Counted from the stretch's first letter, positions 11,039 through 23,334 are shown. The stretch is 64,000 bases of DNA from Blastomyces gilchristii SLH14081 (GCF_000003855.2 NW_003101634.1:83407-147406); one strand, 5' to 3'. The notes: a model not told the origin generated them from the sequence alone. Translations and numbers: made by a program.

Positions 11039-11396
11039 ATGAGTGACAAGCCTAGCAAATCCGGTGCCGAGACTCCCGCGGCCGGCGGCGATTGATAAAG
11101 CCAAGAAAGCTCGCGATACCCTGGGTTCCATCTACTCGTTTTATGCAGCCAACCGCGATTCGCTTGAAAGAGTTCCATCCTTCATGAGCGACTCCAGCAG
11201 GGACCTCCCAATCATCTTCCAAACCGACCCAGTTCCAACAGCAGAAGAGACAGAACAGTTGAAGAAGAACCTCTCTGATCTCATCAAAACACAAGAGATT
11301 TTCAACCAAATCCCAGATCAGCAACGGCAGTTGATGGTCGAGGCAGCCAATGCCAGCACAATCAAGCGCGCCGAAAACCGTGCCGCGAAAAATTAA
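11039..11396 (+). CDS. Small conserved-looking hypothetical protein, start region disrupted
   Basis: The main frame, open from 11,043 to the TAA at 11,394-11,396, encodes a soluble, charged, probably helical protein of about 110 aa (DKAKKARDTLGSIYSFYAAN near the start; QQRQLMVEAANASTIKRAEN near the end). I do not recognise the family. It has no ATG before residue 48. The natural ATG at 11,039 (MSDKPSKSGAETPAAGGD) lies in another frame and hits TGA at 11,093. Skipping a single T at 11,093 would join GGD directly to DKAKKARD. Alternatively, a 37-bp GT...AG segment (11,064-11,100) would also restore the frame, but it is shorter than usual fungal introns. So this is either an assembly error, a recent frameshift or a very short intron. 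Codon composition is normal, unlike the desert beyond. Confidence 0.55.
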
Positions 11397-11574
11397 AGAC
11401 CCGGATTAGCGGTGGAGAAAAGGGGGAGTTGTCTTTTGTTCGGCTCTGCATTTCGCTTAGGACATGCAGAGTGTCAATGATATGAGTTGTTAGAGTTTTG
11501 CTGCGGATATTCCGTTATTATGAGGCTCATCAGAGCGGCCAATTTAATTGTATTGCAAGCTTCTGCGAACTCAT

Positions 11575-11765
11575 TGATAAGTGAAACCGGGCTTCATTCA
11601 CTCCAGGATCTCTTTAATAGTAAGATCAGCGTGCGGAAAATGGCCTTTTGCACTTCCTTCTCTTGATTCAACAACATTACAATCATTCAAGAAAATTATC
11701 AAATTCTTGATCAGCTCTCAACTTAGTAAAAAATTCTTCAATAGGATTCAAGTGCGTGATAGATA
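11575..11765 (-). pseudogene. Mariner/IS630-type DDE transposase, C-terminal fragment
   Basis: Read on the minus strand from about 11,752, the sequence gives HLNPIEEFFTKLRADQEFDNFLEW. A frame change follows near 11,665, then ESREGSAKGHFPHADLTIKE. These are the third-Asp/Glu region (SPDLNPIEEF) and the C-terminal block (SAKGHFRHAGLTIEE-like) of fungal IS630/Tc1-mariner DDE endonucleases. The rest of the transposase is missing and the frame is broken, so it is a dead fragment. It sits exactly where composition shifts from normal to AT-rich. Confidence 0.8.
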
Positions 11766-12164
11766 GAAACAGCAACTTTACTTCTGCAATAAAATATATT
11801 TGCTCAATCTGTATAGAGTAATAAAGAAAAGAACTATCTGACTGACTTTAACTCAGATTATTTTTCATCATATTACAAAACTTTTTCTTTAAAAGAAAAA
11901 CACTCTGTAATAATTGCTGAAACTTTGCAAAAGACTCTATATCTGAAAGACTTTATTTCAAGCAGAAAAAAAAAAGGAAATTCTCAGCTATTTAAATCTT
12001 TAAAATTTAATTATTATTATTATTATTCTTTTTCAATTATAAATGTATATACTCTAATAGCTGAATAATTAATATAGTCACTCAGTAGTATTTTAATATA
12101 AGAAATCAGAGTATGTGAGTTTAAAATCTATAAAGAATAAATTAAATTCAGAACTTAAGTACTT
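11766..12164. other. AT-rich debris at the desert edge
   Basis: No gene. At 12,010-12,052 an (ATT)n run is followed by a match to the first ~22 bp of the LINE 3' terminus (TTCAATTATA...), so a tiny LINE tail fragment in minus orientation is likely. The remainder is mutated beyond recognition and may contain more of the mariner copy. Confidence 0.45.
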
Positions 12165-12760
12165 TAATATAAGTCTACACTGAATAGATCAGTATAATAT
12201 ATAGATCTTATAATATAAAAGTGAAAAACATTAGAGAAGAAAAGAAAGAGAAAGTGCAGAAATCAGTGATTAAAGTGAATATTTATATATATAGTAAAGC
12301 TTCAGAGTAGAAGAATAGAAATTTCATGAGTTTTTTAACTGAGAATCAGTGACTGAAAATTGAAGCTTTCAGTGAAATCTGTGAAGTGTAATGAAATAGT
12401 CTATATAATTGATTAGATGCAGCCTGTTATATTAGTCTCTTCTTTTCAGAAGTAATATAGAGTTATAAGTATGTAGTTCTTATCAGTCAAGAGCTGCTGT
12501 CTCAGATAATATAGAGCTTAAAGTTCAGATCAGATAATTATAGCTGACTTATTTTATAAGATATTATCAGTCACAGCTGTAGAGTTTCTTATCAAGAATA
12601 TCTTTAATCTTTTATTCAAGTTTATTATCTTTTTCTATAATTTCTGACAGTTGTCAGTTAGAAGTTAGTTGAGAAGAGAACAGATCAGTAGCAGTATAAT
12701 AGAGTAAGTTTATATAAAAGATATTATAAATCTCTGATAATATGTTAAAATAGTAGTTAT
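12165..12760 (-). mobile_element. Gypsy-4: 3' end remnant of a Gypsy-2-family retrotransposon
   Basis: The minus strand of 12,431-12,165 matches the 333-bp LTR of Gypsy-2 (start CAGGCTGCATCTAAT..., then AATTATATAGACTATTTC; end ...CTATTCAGTGTAGAC), but it is shorter, about 267 bp. Sequence just beyond it (12,432-12,600) matches the pol end and chromodomain-proximal region of Gypsy-2 immediately upstream of its right LTR (62,580-62,750). This is therefore the 3' terminus of another copy, in minus orientation, cut off by the LINE-A 3' end at 12,761. The other half of this copy is not in the window. Confidence 0.7.
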
Positions 12761-15485
12761 ATTATTATTATTATTATTCTTCAATTATAGATGTATACAG
12801 TCAGAGACTATAACATCTATCTGAAAACTTTTAATTCTCAGAGTTTTTTCTATATCTGTAAAGTTAACTATTATAAATTCATCAATTTCAGATATACAAA
12901 ATCAGAAAATTTCAGCTCAGAATATAAAAACTGTTTACAAATTACAGTGTTTTAACATCTTCTGATACTTTGAAATTATTTGACAATATTATAACAAAGG
13001 AAAAGAGAACACAGTCTTAAAAATAGATACATTAAATAGATAGATAGAAAGAAATTGAAAGAAAAAGATAAAGTAAAGAGAGACTGTAACAAAATAAATT
13101 ATTAAAAGATAGTATATAGCTGTTTTAACAGACTATATCTGATTAATTTTCTCCTCTTCATATTCAGATATTTCTGAATTTAGTCATTTTCTTATAGCTG
13201 CTTGAGTTTCTGATAGAAAGTCTATTAAGTATTTAATTCCTGTCTCAGTTGAGAATAAGAATCTTATATTTAATTAATTTAGATTATACTTCTCTTTCAA
13301 TCTGGCTCTGAGACTATTATATAATACACAGTGTATTATAATATACTCAGAATTTTCATTTATATTGCAGAATGAGCATTCTATTGAGTCAAATCTATTA
13401 TTAAATCTTTGTATATAAGATTTGAAATAGCTATATTCTAGTTTCAGCTGTATTATAGATAAGAATATTTTCTTTTTACATTTAATTAAACAAGATTTTC
13501 ACTTGAGTTTTATTTTAAATCTTGAATAATATATACTCTTTCTTTGTTTCTATCAGCTTTTATTTCACTTATCTAAATAAGATTCTTTTATTTTTCTCTT
13601 TATAAAAGATTAGAACATAATTTTTTGAATAGATCTGCTTAATTCTGTACTCTTTTTTACAGCTGAATCAGTCAATTCATTGTCATAAATATTCATATAA
13701 GCAGGAACTCAGTGTAGATAAATTATTAGCTTTAATATTCTTCTCTTTTGAATTTTCAAAACAGAGTTTAAGATCAGTTCAAGATTTATTTGATTATTAT
13801 AAATCTGACTATTTCTAAGTCTTTTTAAAGCAGCTTGACTATCAGAGAATATTTATATCTCTTTCAAACTATTTTCTCTTTTATAAGATTTTATTTCAAT
13901 AAGTTTGAAAGCTTTCACTATTATAAATAGTTCAGTATTAAAGACTTCAGATTCACAGTCTAAATTTCAGAAATCTGAGATAAAATTAATATTATCTTCA
14001 GAATAAGCAATGTCTGTATCTAATCTATTCAAATTCTTATTTTTTGAGTCATCTGAATAAATCAGAATAGAGTCTTTTATATTAATTATAGAAATTCTCT
14101 TCAAATACTGTTCATATTCTTTCTCTTTAGATAGTTCACTTATTTATAAGTTTATAAGAGATTCAAGCTTTTCTCTTCAGAGAGATAACTTCTCATGATT
14201 AACTTTTTCAATATTTAAAAAAGAAAATTGATTTTTAATCAGAGAGTATAGTCTGTACAGTTAAGAAGACATTTTCTTTGAAGAATTATTTTCATTTTAA
14301 TCAAGAAATCTATTTCAATTCAGTTCATTTTCAGAGTTAATTAATAAAAATAAAGAAGAGACTCTTTCTCTGATTATATAATTTAAGCTCATCTTTATAA
14401 CTCTCAGAGTATAGTTCATACAGATCTTTTCAAATCTAATAGTAGAAGAAGGAATTAAAGCTTCAATTTTCATTATTTTAATAGAAGATAATTTAAATAC
14501 TTTCAGAATTCTTCTCAAGACTCTGTTTTACAGACTTTGAAAGAGTTCAGTGAAATTCTCTTAATTATTTTATCAAACTTGAACTTTATAATCAGCTACT
14601 GATGTAATACAGACTATATATAACTGTCTCATAGTCTGAAAGAATAGATCTCTCTCTGTATTTAATAGTCTGATTATATTATTCAATAGTCTTTCTGTCT
14701 TGACAGTTCTTTATTAAATGTGATATTTAAAATTCAACTTGAAGTTTAATTATACTTCTAATTGTTTGATATTTATACTAGGTTTAATCTCTCTATTTAA
14801 AAGAGTTAGAGATAGTTCTTTCTTATTGAATCTAGAAAAGAAATGAATTAACTCAGTTTTATTCATATTAAATTGAATTTAATTAATATCTGCTCTAATA
14901 AAGATTTTCTTTACAGCTTTTTCAATCACTTTCAAATTCTCTTTGATAGTTTTTGAGCTGTAGACTAGATCAATATCATTCATATAACTTAAAGATCACA
15001 CTATTCTCATATTTCTATTTTTGAATAGATATGCAGTGTATATTATAAATAAAACAGGTGAGATTGAAGATTCTTATGATACTTCTATTTTTATCTCAGT
15101 TTTATCTTGTTTTCTTTCATTAAAGAATAGTTATATAATTCTTTTAGACATGAAACAATCAACTCATTTTATTAGAGAAAGTGACAGTTTTAACATCTTC
15201 AAAGTTTAAATCATCTTAGACTTTGAAACATGATCAAATGCATCTTTTATATCAATAAAAACTGCAGTTGAGATCAGATGTTCATACTTTGCTACTTGAA
15301 TATCATGAATAACTGAGAGAACAGTGTCAATTATAGAACATTGTTTTCTATCTCTCATTTATTCATTAAATAGAAGAGAATCATTAATAGATCTTATAAA
15401 AGATAATCTAGTAGCTATTATCTTTTCTAGAACTTTTCTCAAACAGTTCAACAGAGATATTACTCTATATAACTTAGAAACTGAA
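12761..15485 (-). mobile_element. LINE-A, segment 1 (3' half: end of RT, RNase H, zinc finger, tail)
   Basis: Minus-strand copy of the Tad1/I-like LINE. The 3' end is an (ATT)n/(AAT)n microsatellite at 12,761-12,780, not poly(A). Moving upward, the sequence parallels LINE-B from the cysteine-rich C-terminal motif (about 13,370) through RNase H (about 13,740-14,080) to the YVDD-containing RT (about 14,950) and the RT fingers, stopping at 15,485. It resumes at 27,888 on the far side of LINE-B. The repeated AACTTAGAAACTGAA at 15,471-15,485 and 27,888-27,902 is the 15-bp TSD made by LINE-B. All frames are riddled with stops. Confidence 0.9.
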
Positions 15486-15571
15486 ACAGTCTGACCAACT
15501 TTTCATTTGAAAATAGACTGATAAATCTCTCAATTGAAACAGTCTGACCAACTTTTCATTCAGTGAGTAAA

Positions 15572-17674
15572 ATGAGTTTAAGAGTACACTCAGTTGATGT
15601 GGAAAAAGATGTTTTCCCAGATGCTGTTCCTGAGATTGAAATTCTAAAGAGAAGAAAGAAGGAAGAAATAGAGAAACAACAAGTTCTTGAAATACAGGAA
15701 CTGGAAAAAGCAAGCAAAATTCTTGGAAAACAGTGTCTGAGTGAGGAGAATGAAGAAGTTCTGTTAATTCTTCATACTCAGGCTTAGACTGGCCGCCGGG
15801 ACCATGAATTTCACGTTTGGTCTCATTTGGTCTGATTCCATACATTTCTTGGCGTGAATCCCGCTGGGACTGACTATCAAAAAAACATGTAAAGTGACTA
15901 TATATCAGATCTTAAAATGAAACCATGACTTGAAAAAAATGAGAAAGTGGTCCCATTTGGTCTCATTTAGTCCCATTCTTGGCATAAAGTTACTATTTTT
16001 AGACATTTCAAGGTTTTTTTTAGACTATTTTTAATTTTTTAAAAAGTAACACTTTTTGATAACACTCAAATGAGATTTAAAGTCATTTAAAGCAATAAAA
16101 ATAATTTAAATTGAGAAGTGGAAATCATGGTCTCATTTGAAAAATGTGACAAGAGTAGACAGTAAGTCTCACTGAGACAGTATGAGACTACTATCTAATG
16201 TTAAAACCGTGTAATGGGATCAGTCGAATTGGTAATGAAACTATTAAAAAATCTGGTCCTGGTCCCAGACACGGTCACACGGTCAGTCTACTCAGGCTAG
16301 ACAACTACAAGAAGTGGTCAAGTTCACACTTGGAATTTCAAACACAATTTAAAAAACATTGAAATCTTTCAGTACAGTCACTGACTCTTTTTCATCTTCT
16401 ACTTCTTCATCTTCTTCTTCAAATCAGAAGAAAACATATGCTCAAGTAGCAGAATCTGCTGTCTTCAAACCTGCTAGTTCAAAATCTGCTCAAAATTCTG
16501 AGAAAACTGAGAAAAATATTTCTCAGACCTCTGTTCATAGAAAGGAAAAAAAAGAAATGTAAAAAGAGAAGAACTTTCAAATCTTCAGAAACAGAAGACT
16601 TATTCTCAAAGTCTCAAATCAGAAGAGCTTGTAAAAAAACAAGCTAAACTCAAATCTTATCTTCAGAATTAGAAATGAAATTAATCAGCAGTTCTTTTCT
16701 CAGTTAATGACTGATACTGAAGTTCAAAAACCAGTCATAGCTTCAATTGAGCCATCTTTCTTTGAAAACTCTATTATTTTAACTACAATGCCTGAATTCA
16801 GTGCAGAATTCCTCATTCAGAATGAGAATCTCTGGAAATCAGCAATAGAATCTCTACTGAATACAACAATTCTATCTGAAAGAGATGAAAAGTGAGACAA
16901 ATTCATTCTTCATGATATTCCAGTTGAAATTTTTGACTGTGAGGAAGAAATACTGCTTCTCAAAAATGAATTAGAAGAATACAATTCTATTCAACTGAGA
17001 AAAGAGCCTGTATGACTTAATTCAATTGAGTTCAGACAGAGCAGAAGAAATGCCTCTGTTCTAGTGTATATAAAAATACTTGAACAGTCAAGAATCTCTG
17101 AAGTAAGAGTAGCAGATTTGAAAATGAGAGTTCATGAATACAAAGATTCAAGAATGAATCTCAAAGCTCAAACACAGTGTTCAAACTGTCAAAGATATGG
17201 ACACTTTGCAATCTCTTGTTTCAGAGACTCAAAATGCGCATTCTGTGCTAGAGATCACAAAACTAGTAAGCATAAATGTGAAACATGCTCAAAAAGAGAT
17301 GAAATATGTCAATATACTCTGCTTAAGTGCTTCAATTGCAAAGAAAAACATGCATCTAGCTTAAAAGAATGTGTATTTACTTCAAGAACTCAGAAGAACT
17401 GGAGAAAAGATGAAGCTCAAAGTGAATCTAAAACTGAAGAGAAAAGTCAAGCCAGTAAATTCACAACTGCAAGCTCAAAAAGAAGAAACTCTCAACTATC
17501 TAGGTCTTCAAACTTCAATTCTCCAGCTAAATGTAAATAGAATTTGAATTCTCAAACACCTGTTAAGATTAGAGAATTGAGAAATGACTCTGATGATAAA
17601 CTAGATAGAATGCAAGTAGTTGAGATTCCTGCTTTTCAAAATAGTTATAATCTACTATCTGGTGATAGTGATTA
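15572..17674 (+). pseudogene. LINE-B ORF1 (Gag-like, CCHC zinc knuckles), interrupted
   Basis: Nucleic-acid-binding ORF1 protein of the LINE. It starts MSLRVHSVDVEKDV with a Lys/Glu-rich coiled-coil-like N-terminus, then is interrupted by the MITE at 15,785-16,290. It continues with a Ser-rich linker, KKTYAQVAESA, a central domain (QLMTDTEVQKPVIASIEPSF...), and a cysteine region at 17,160-17,400 with CSNCQRYGHFAISC, CAFCARDHKTSKHKC and CFNCKEKHASSLKEC. A Lys/Ser-rich tail ends at the TAG near 17,674. Several internal TGA, TAA and TAG codons make it non-functional. ORF2 begins about 30 bp downstream, as in other two-ORF LINEs. Confidence 0.88.
15785..16290. mobile_element. 506-bp non-autonomous hAT-type element (MITE)
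   Basis: Bounded by the 8-bp direct repeat CTCAGGCT (15,777-15,784 and 16,291-16,298) inside LINE-B ORF1. The ends are inverted repeats: TAGACTGGCC at the left, and TAGACTGACC when the right end is read in reverse. The left ~70 bp and right ~35 bp match the ends of the 5.8-kb hAT element at 18,444-24,287, so the same transposase probably moved it. No coding capacity is seen; it contains short stretches of GGTCTCATTTGGTCT-like repeats. Confidence 0.92.
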
Positions 17675-18829
17675 GATTCTACTATATCTTCACTCTCTTT
17701 TAGTATGAATGTACAACAAAAATAACAAAAAAAGTTTAAAAACTCTTCAAAAATCATATTTATTCAAAACAATGTGAATAGAAACTCAAATTACATTTAT
17801 TCTTGTCTTCAGATTGCATTTGAACAAAAAGTTGACTTTGTACTTCTTCAAGAACCAAACTTTGATACTGAGCAAAAGTACATCATTTCTCATTCAAGCT
17901 ATTACTGCTTTCTTCCTGAAAAATCTGAGATAAAATCAAGAGTAGCAATCTATGAAAGAAAAAGATCAAGATATCAATTTAATCTGAGATTTGATATCAT
18001 ATCTGACTCTGACATTCTAGTGAATGATATTATAGATAAAGATAATGAGTTTGATACTATTCAACTTATAAATATCTATAATGAAAAATCATTGAAAGAA
18101 AACAACAATATCTGAACAATTGATAGAGGATTTTTGAATATAACTCTCTTAAAAAACTCTATAATTGCAGAAGACTTCAATGCATATCATTCCTGATGAA
18201 ACTCAGAGTGCACAAGAGCAGTAAGAGCAGATAAACTGGTTGAATGAACTTTTGAGCATTCAATAGATTTAGTTAACAAGTCTGATCAACAAACATTCTT
18301 TAGAAAAGGCATGAAACAGAAATCTATTATAGATTTAACTTTCATGTCACAAAATCTAATTGAAAAAAGACTTATAAACTGGTTTATTAATTCAAATGAA
18401 ACCTCAGAATCAGGTTATGAGATCATTTAATTTAATATTGAACTAGACTGGCCGGCGGGATCATGAATTTCACATTTGGTCTCATTTAGTCTGGTCTCAT
18501 ACATTTCTTGGCGTGAGTCCCACCAGGACCAAGCCTTGAAAAAATCTGAAAATGGATCATTTCTGAGAGAAATGATGTGAAAAATGACCAGATTTAATTC
18601 AAGAACAGTGAAATGAGAGTAATTTCTCAGAATAAACTGTGAAAGATGATCATTCTTCTAAAATCAGAATAAGACTGAGACTGAAAATCAAAATCAGTCT
18701 CATTCAGTTCATTCAGTGATTGCTTATATAATCAGAATTTGATAATGATTATTGATAATGCTCATGAAACAACTAAATACATTCTTGTATAAGTTTATTC
18801 TTCACTTTCTCATGAAAACTACACTTCTC

Positions 18830-20650
18830 TGATATACTGTGATTAGAGGTATTAAACTGTCTGATAATTCCATGTTTTACAATCATGAGTTTCTTGATTA
18901 TTCCTTCTTGTAATTGTCTCTGATAATAGTGATAAATATCTCAACTTGAGTTGAACTTTTGCTTCATTTTCACCCCTGTCAATGAAATTGTCAGAATATC
19001 ACATGTTATCAGTGCAACAGTTGAATATGTACTCTCAATAATTTTTCATAACTCTAGAATTGATTTGATGTGTAAATTTGTCAGATTATCTTGAAGATAG
19101 CAGTCAAATTCAGTTTTATAAGCATGTAGTTTTGCCTGATTTTCAGTTGTAATCAATATATGCAAGTTCTGTTTCAAAGTTAGTATTATAGTTCTATGAG
19201 ATATGAAGTGTTATCAAAGATTGTTACTTACTAGAGAATTGTATTTCACTGTCTTCACATCTCAAACATCTGCTTATTCAAATCTCTGATAGTTAGTATT
19301 GTAGTAGTCTTGAGCTAATTTGATATATAAGTCTCATTCCTTCTCTGTTCAATCTTGAGAAGTGTAGATATTAACTCAACAGAAGGGATCTAGTAGAGCT
19401 GCTACAGTATAGTACTCTGTAAAAGATTGTTCAGTTTTGCTGTAATAATATACCAGTTTATCTCTTGTAGTAATAATAGCCTGTGCTATAGCATCATTTC
19501 AGACTGAATTTCTTTTTAAGTGATTTAACTGCTTCTCAAGATGAGTAAATAAACTGTTATACATTCATCAGGCTGACTGCAGCATTGGTGTACAAGTGAT
19601 TGAGACTGTCTTTATTATCTTATAAAACTGAAATAGTAAATCAATCACATATTTCAACTGAGTTCACTTCATATTAGAAAGTTTTAATATCTGAATCTTT
19701 TCCTGATCAGAGTGTTGTACTCAATGATCAATCATCTGACACAATTGAAGAGTCTGAACAGTTATCTTATATATTGAACTTCACTGTGTTCTAACATTCT
19801 GTATCATATTCAGTGATGTGACTGATTTATTTATTTATTGAATATCATGAAATTGTTATTATTATTTAGAGAAGATACAAATTGCATTAACAATGTTTTG
19901 AATCTGTGATATTTAAATTATTAGTCAATCTATTCAAAATTAACAGTAGTGTTATTAAAAAGTGTTATTAAAAAGCAATATTAAAAAGTATTATCAAAAA
20001 ACATTATCTTTTATAAAATAGATGTAAAAGTTACTTGAGTAATTACTTTCATCTTATTCTCATTTCAAGAATCAGCTATCTTATTATTCTTTATCTCAAT
20101 ATTAAGATTCTTTATCAGTGTTTGCATCACAAGTTGAATCACATGAGCAATGCAGAGAATATAACCTTGTTTATTATTTCAGAAATGTAAAGTCAATTTT
20201 TGCTTCAAGCTCTTCATCATAGTGTAGTTATTCGCAGCATTATCAGTTGTAATTGTAAGAAGACTGAGACTAATATCTTAATAGTTATTTTTAATCACAG
20301 TCATTAATATCTCTGTCATATAATCCTCAGTATGACTACTGATCAATGATTCAAATTCAATTAATATCTCTTAATAAGTTCAGTTCTCATCAATATAATA
20401 ACATGTAACTCTTATAAATGCAAGATTATTTATACTAGTTCATGCATTCACTGTGAGAGACACTCTTTGATGATTCTTCAACTCTGATTCTAGATATTAT
20501 ATATTGACTTTGTAGTATATCTCAAGATTAGACTGAAGACAGAATTGATATGAAATATGAAGATTTGAATTAAGCATTTGAAGAAGTGTTCAGAATTCAG
20601 GGTTTTCAATTGATTGAAGAGAAAGATTCAGAGATATACACATGTAAAGT
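18830..20650 (-). pseudogene. hAT transposase, degraded
   Basis: Read on the minus strand, several hAT hallmarks appear in order: TDNAANNYTMMKSLKQ (about 20,200-20,260), CIAHVIQLVMQTLIKNL (about 20,090-20,160), YTVAALLDPFC followed by DWTEKEWDLYI with TGA read as Trp (about 19,330-19,430), and the C-terminal dimerisation block ITCDILTISLTGVK, with IYHYYQRQL and IIKKLMIVKHG beyond it (about 18,860-19,000). These correspond to the DNAxNN, CxxHxxNL, LDPR and hAT-C regions of the superfamily. Many stops and frame changes are present. An N-terminal BED finger is not recognisable. Confidence 0.8.
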
Positions 20651-21639
20651 AATTGTTCACAGAAGTTATCAGATGAGAGTTATGAAATCAGAGTACTGAT
20701 ATATAATTGTTTTCACATGATTTTCTTCAAATTAAAAAGTTAGTATTATCAAAAATTTTTATCTGATACAGTAACTTATCAGCTTAGTAGTAATTTTCTG
20801 AATATTTTTCTTTTGTTATCTGCATTCTGATGACTTCAGATGTCAGAAAATTTCTTCAGAGCTATAATCAGTTTATGATGAATGTTTCTGAATGAAGTTG
20901 CAGTGATTATAGCAGAGAGATAACTCTTCAGTAATCTGTAATACAATCTGTTGATAATTATTTCATAGATTATCTCAGTGTTTGTGTTGAGTTTTTCATA
21001 AATTTCATGACCTGAAATCAGATGTGAAGAATGAAGTGATTATTTATTATAATTAAAAGAGAGCATTCTGTGTTGAATTGTAAATAATATAGACTTTGTA
21101 ATTTACAGTGATTTCTTAAAGAGTTTGTGAATCTTCAATAGAAGTAAAAGAAGTGAAAGAAGTGAATTCAGAAGATATAATAATAATTTAAGAAAGATGA
21201 TAATTTATTTTCAATAACTGATCACTGATGTGTGTAAGAAGAATTAATATAAGAGAAAATAATCTTATTTCTTAGCTTAGTTATAATTTTAGTACTAACT
21301 CAGATTGAATATCATTAATGTATAAAAGTAAATAAACAATCTTGATTAATCTCTGTCATATTTCTTGAAATATATTAATATTGTGAAAGAGAGTATTATC
21401 AAATTGTATTATCAGATAATATTATTAAAAATATATTAATATTGTGAATATCAATATTGAAAAAATGTTGATACTTATATATTATAGTGATTTATGAATC
21501 ATGATAGTTAAATATATATATATATATATATCATTTCTGACTTGATTACAACTTGTACAATAATTTTTGAAAACTTAAAATCAATTTTAATTATTAATAA
21601 TTAAAAACTTAAACTTATAACTAACTAATATAAAAAGAA

Positions 21640-21708
21640 AAAAATCTACTTCTTCTCTTTCTCATTCTTCTTATCATTCTTCATAATTCACTTCTCATTC
21701 TTCTTCTT

Positions 21709-21739
<31 letters not shown>

Positions 21740-22450
21740 TCTGAGATGATAATCATCTCAAAATCTCTCTTCACTGCCTTCTCAGAGAAGGGTTTTCACT
21801 GCTTCTTCTCAGTCAGATCAATCTGTATCTCAAAATCCTGCATTTTCTGATCTGCTGTCTTGGGTTCTACCTCAGCAGTAAGCAGATTGACATGCTCAGA
21901 GAGCAGGGCTGTCTTCTCAATATTCTGAATCATGAAGTGCATTTGAGACCTGAACAAGGTCTTAATTCCCTCCTTCTCTATCAGCTTCTGCTAATTAATT
22001 AGAGAACAGAAGTATTATCAAAAATCATTATCTCTCAATAAATAAAAAACTTATCAGTTTTGACTTCTTTATCTCCTGCTTTAACACTCTTTTAATCTTC
22101 TTCTATCACTACTTATTTACAGTAATACTCTTCTTCTCTCTTTCTCTCTTTATCTTGAACTCAAATCATTCTCAGAACTTCTTCTGATCTCACTACTACT
22201 GTATAAGACTCTTCACTGTCTTCTTCTTCAATCTCTCACAGATAGTATCATTCACATTATTTCTATACTTAGTTCAGTCTAAATCTATCAGAAGTGTTAC
22301 TTAAAATTATTATCATTCTACTCTCTTACAGAGTCTCTTCAAGGCATTATAATATGTCTTATAATCAGTCTCTTCTTGCTTAAACATCTTCTTCTTCTCT
22401 TTCTTCAATCTGTGACAGTGCTCACGCGCCTTGATAATTCACAGAACTGC
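21640..22450 (-). pseudogene. Charged, coiled-coil-like accessory frame inside the hAT element
   Basis: Minus-strand coding-like sequence with strong Lys/Glu bias: HCHRLKKEKKKMFKQEETDY and YYNALKRLCKRVE near 22,330-22,430, then EIEEEDSEESYTVVVRSEEV near 22,190-22,250. Next come a possible intron (about 21,990-22,040) and EKEGIKTLFRSQMHFMIQNI, TALLSEHVNLLTAEVEP and DFEIQIDLTEKKQ near 21,790-21,990. It ends in a poly-Lys run encoded by the (TTC)n microsatellite. Parts (21,770-21,990) keep more GG/CC than the surroundings. I cannot assign a family; it may be a second element protein or the remnant of another insertion. Confidence 0.4.
21696..21739. repeat. (TTC)n microsatellite
   Basis: An almost pure CTT/TTC run of about 14 units inside the hAT element. 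On the minus strand it encodes a poly-Lys tail for the accessory frame. Confidence 0.95.
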
Positions 22451-22534
22451 AGAATATTTGAAGAGAAATAACATGATTAATTTCAGTGAGTGTTGAAGAG
22501 AGATGAAGGCAGAAGAGACAGTCAGAAATAATAT

Positions 22535-22655
22535 AATGATAATGATGATAATAATGATGATAATGATGATAATAATAATGATGATAGTAATGATGTTAAT
22601 GATGATAATGATGATGATGATGATGATGATGATGATAATGATGATAATAATGATG
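22535..22655. repeat. (GAT/AAT)n microsatellite
   Basis: About 120 bp of interspersed GAT, AAT and GATGAT units, including a pure run of about ten GAT units, inside the hAT element. Confidence 0.95.
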
Positions 22656-23139
22656 AAAGAAGAAGTGTATTGAAATATATTACTGACTTATCAAATATAA
22701 AGAGATAAAGAAAATATTAACAGCTTTCAGAGATATATGAAAACAGCTACAGTATTGTATAGTAATATCATCTTCATTCAATGCATGCAGTGTTGATATT
22801 CTTTGTATGTAGTTATCATATAATCTATATCAGAGATACATGCAGAAAACAGATCTTTGTTACTAGAGAGAATGATTACAGCAATTCTCTGTTTTCATAT
22901 TATAAAGATAAGTTATTCTCATTTCTTTCTTCTCTCTTTTCTCTTCTTCTTCAACTCATCACTAAATTCAAGCTGGTATGAAAACTATTAAAACACTTTT
23001 AAAAACTCTTAAATTAAAGAGTATAGACTAATTAAATTTTAAATGTAGAAGAATTAAATTATATTTAATATTATTAATTATTCATTCTCTCTTAATAAAA
23101 TCACAGTTGTGTCTTCTCTCTCCCCTCTTCAAACAAAAC

Positions 23140-23334
23140 ATGGCCTGTGAAAAGTGAGTATCACATCAGGTCATAATGATCAACACAGTCTCAGTATGCA
23201 GAGCTGTATACATGCAGTACATGCTGAACTGAGAGACTGTATGAGTTGCAAACTGATGTCAGCATTTCAGAGAGAGCTGTGCAGTGTGAGAAAGTCACAA
23301 CTCTCAGTCACATGTGCAGAGAGTGAATTGTCAC
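23140..23334 (+). other. Possible spliced cysteine-rich exon pair in the hAT element
   Basis: An ATG at 23,140 (MACEK) is followed by a good donor GTGAGT (23,154) and an acceptor AACACAG near 23,187. The next exon reads YTCSTCWTERLYELQTDVSI (TGA as Trp) and continues with CEKV...HMCRE to a GTAAGT donor at about 23,335. An unspliced 61-aa frame also crosses the same DNA. The Cys spacing (CxxC...C...C) and relatively intact TG/CA content hint at a small zinc-binding protein, but no family is recognised and the splice model is inference. Confidence 0.25.

Noticed and set aside
22535..22655. Regularly spaced GAT/AAT units as a possible CRISPR-like array
   Set aside because: Simple trinucleotide microsatellite without spacers; eukaryotic context.
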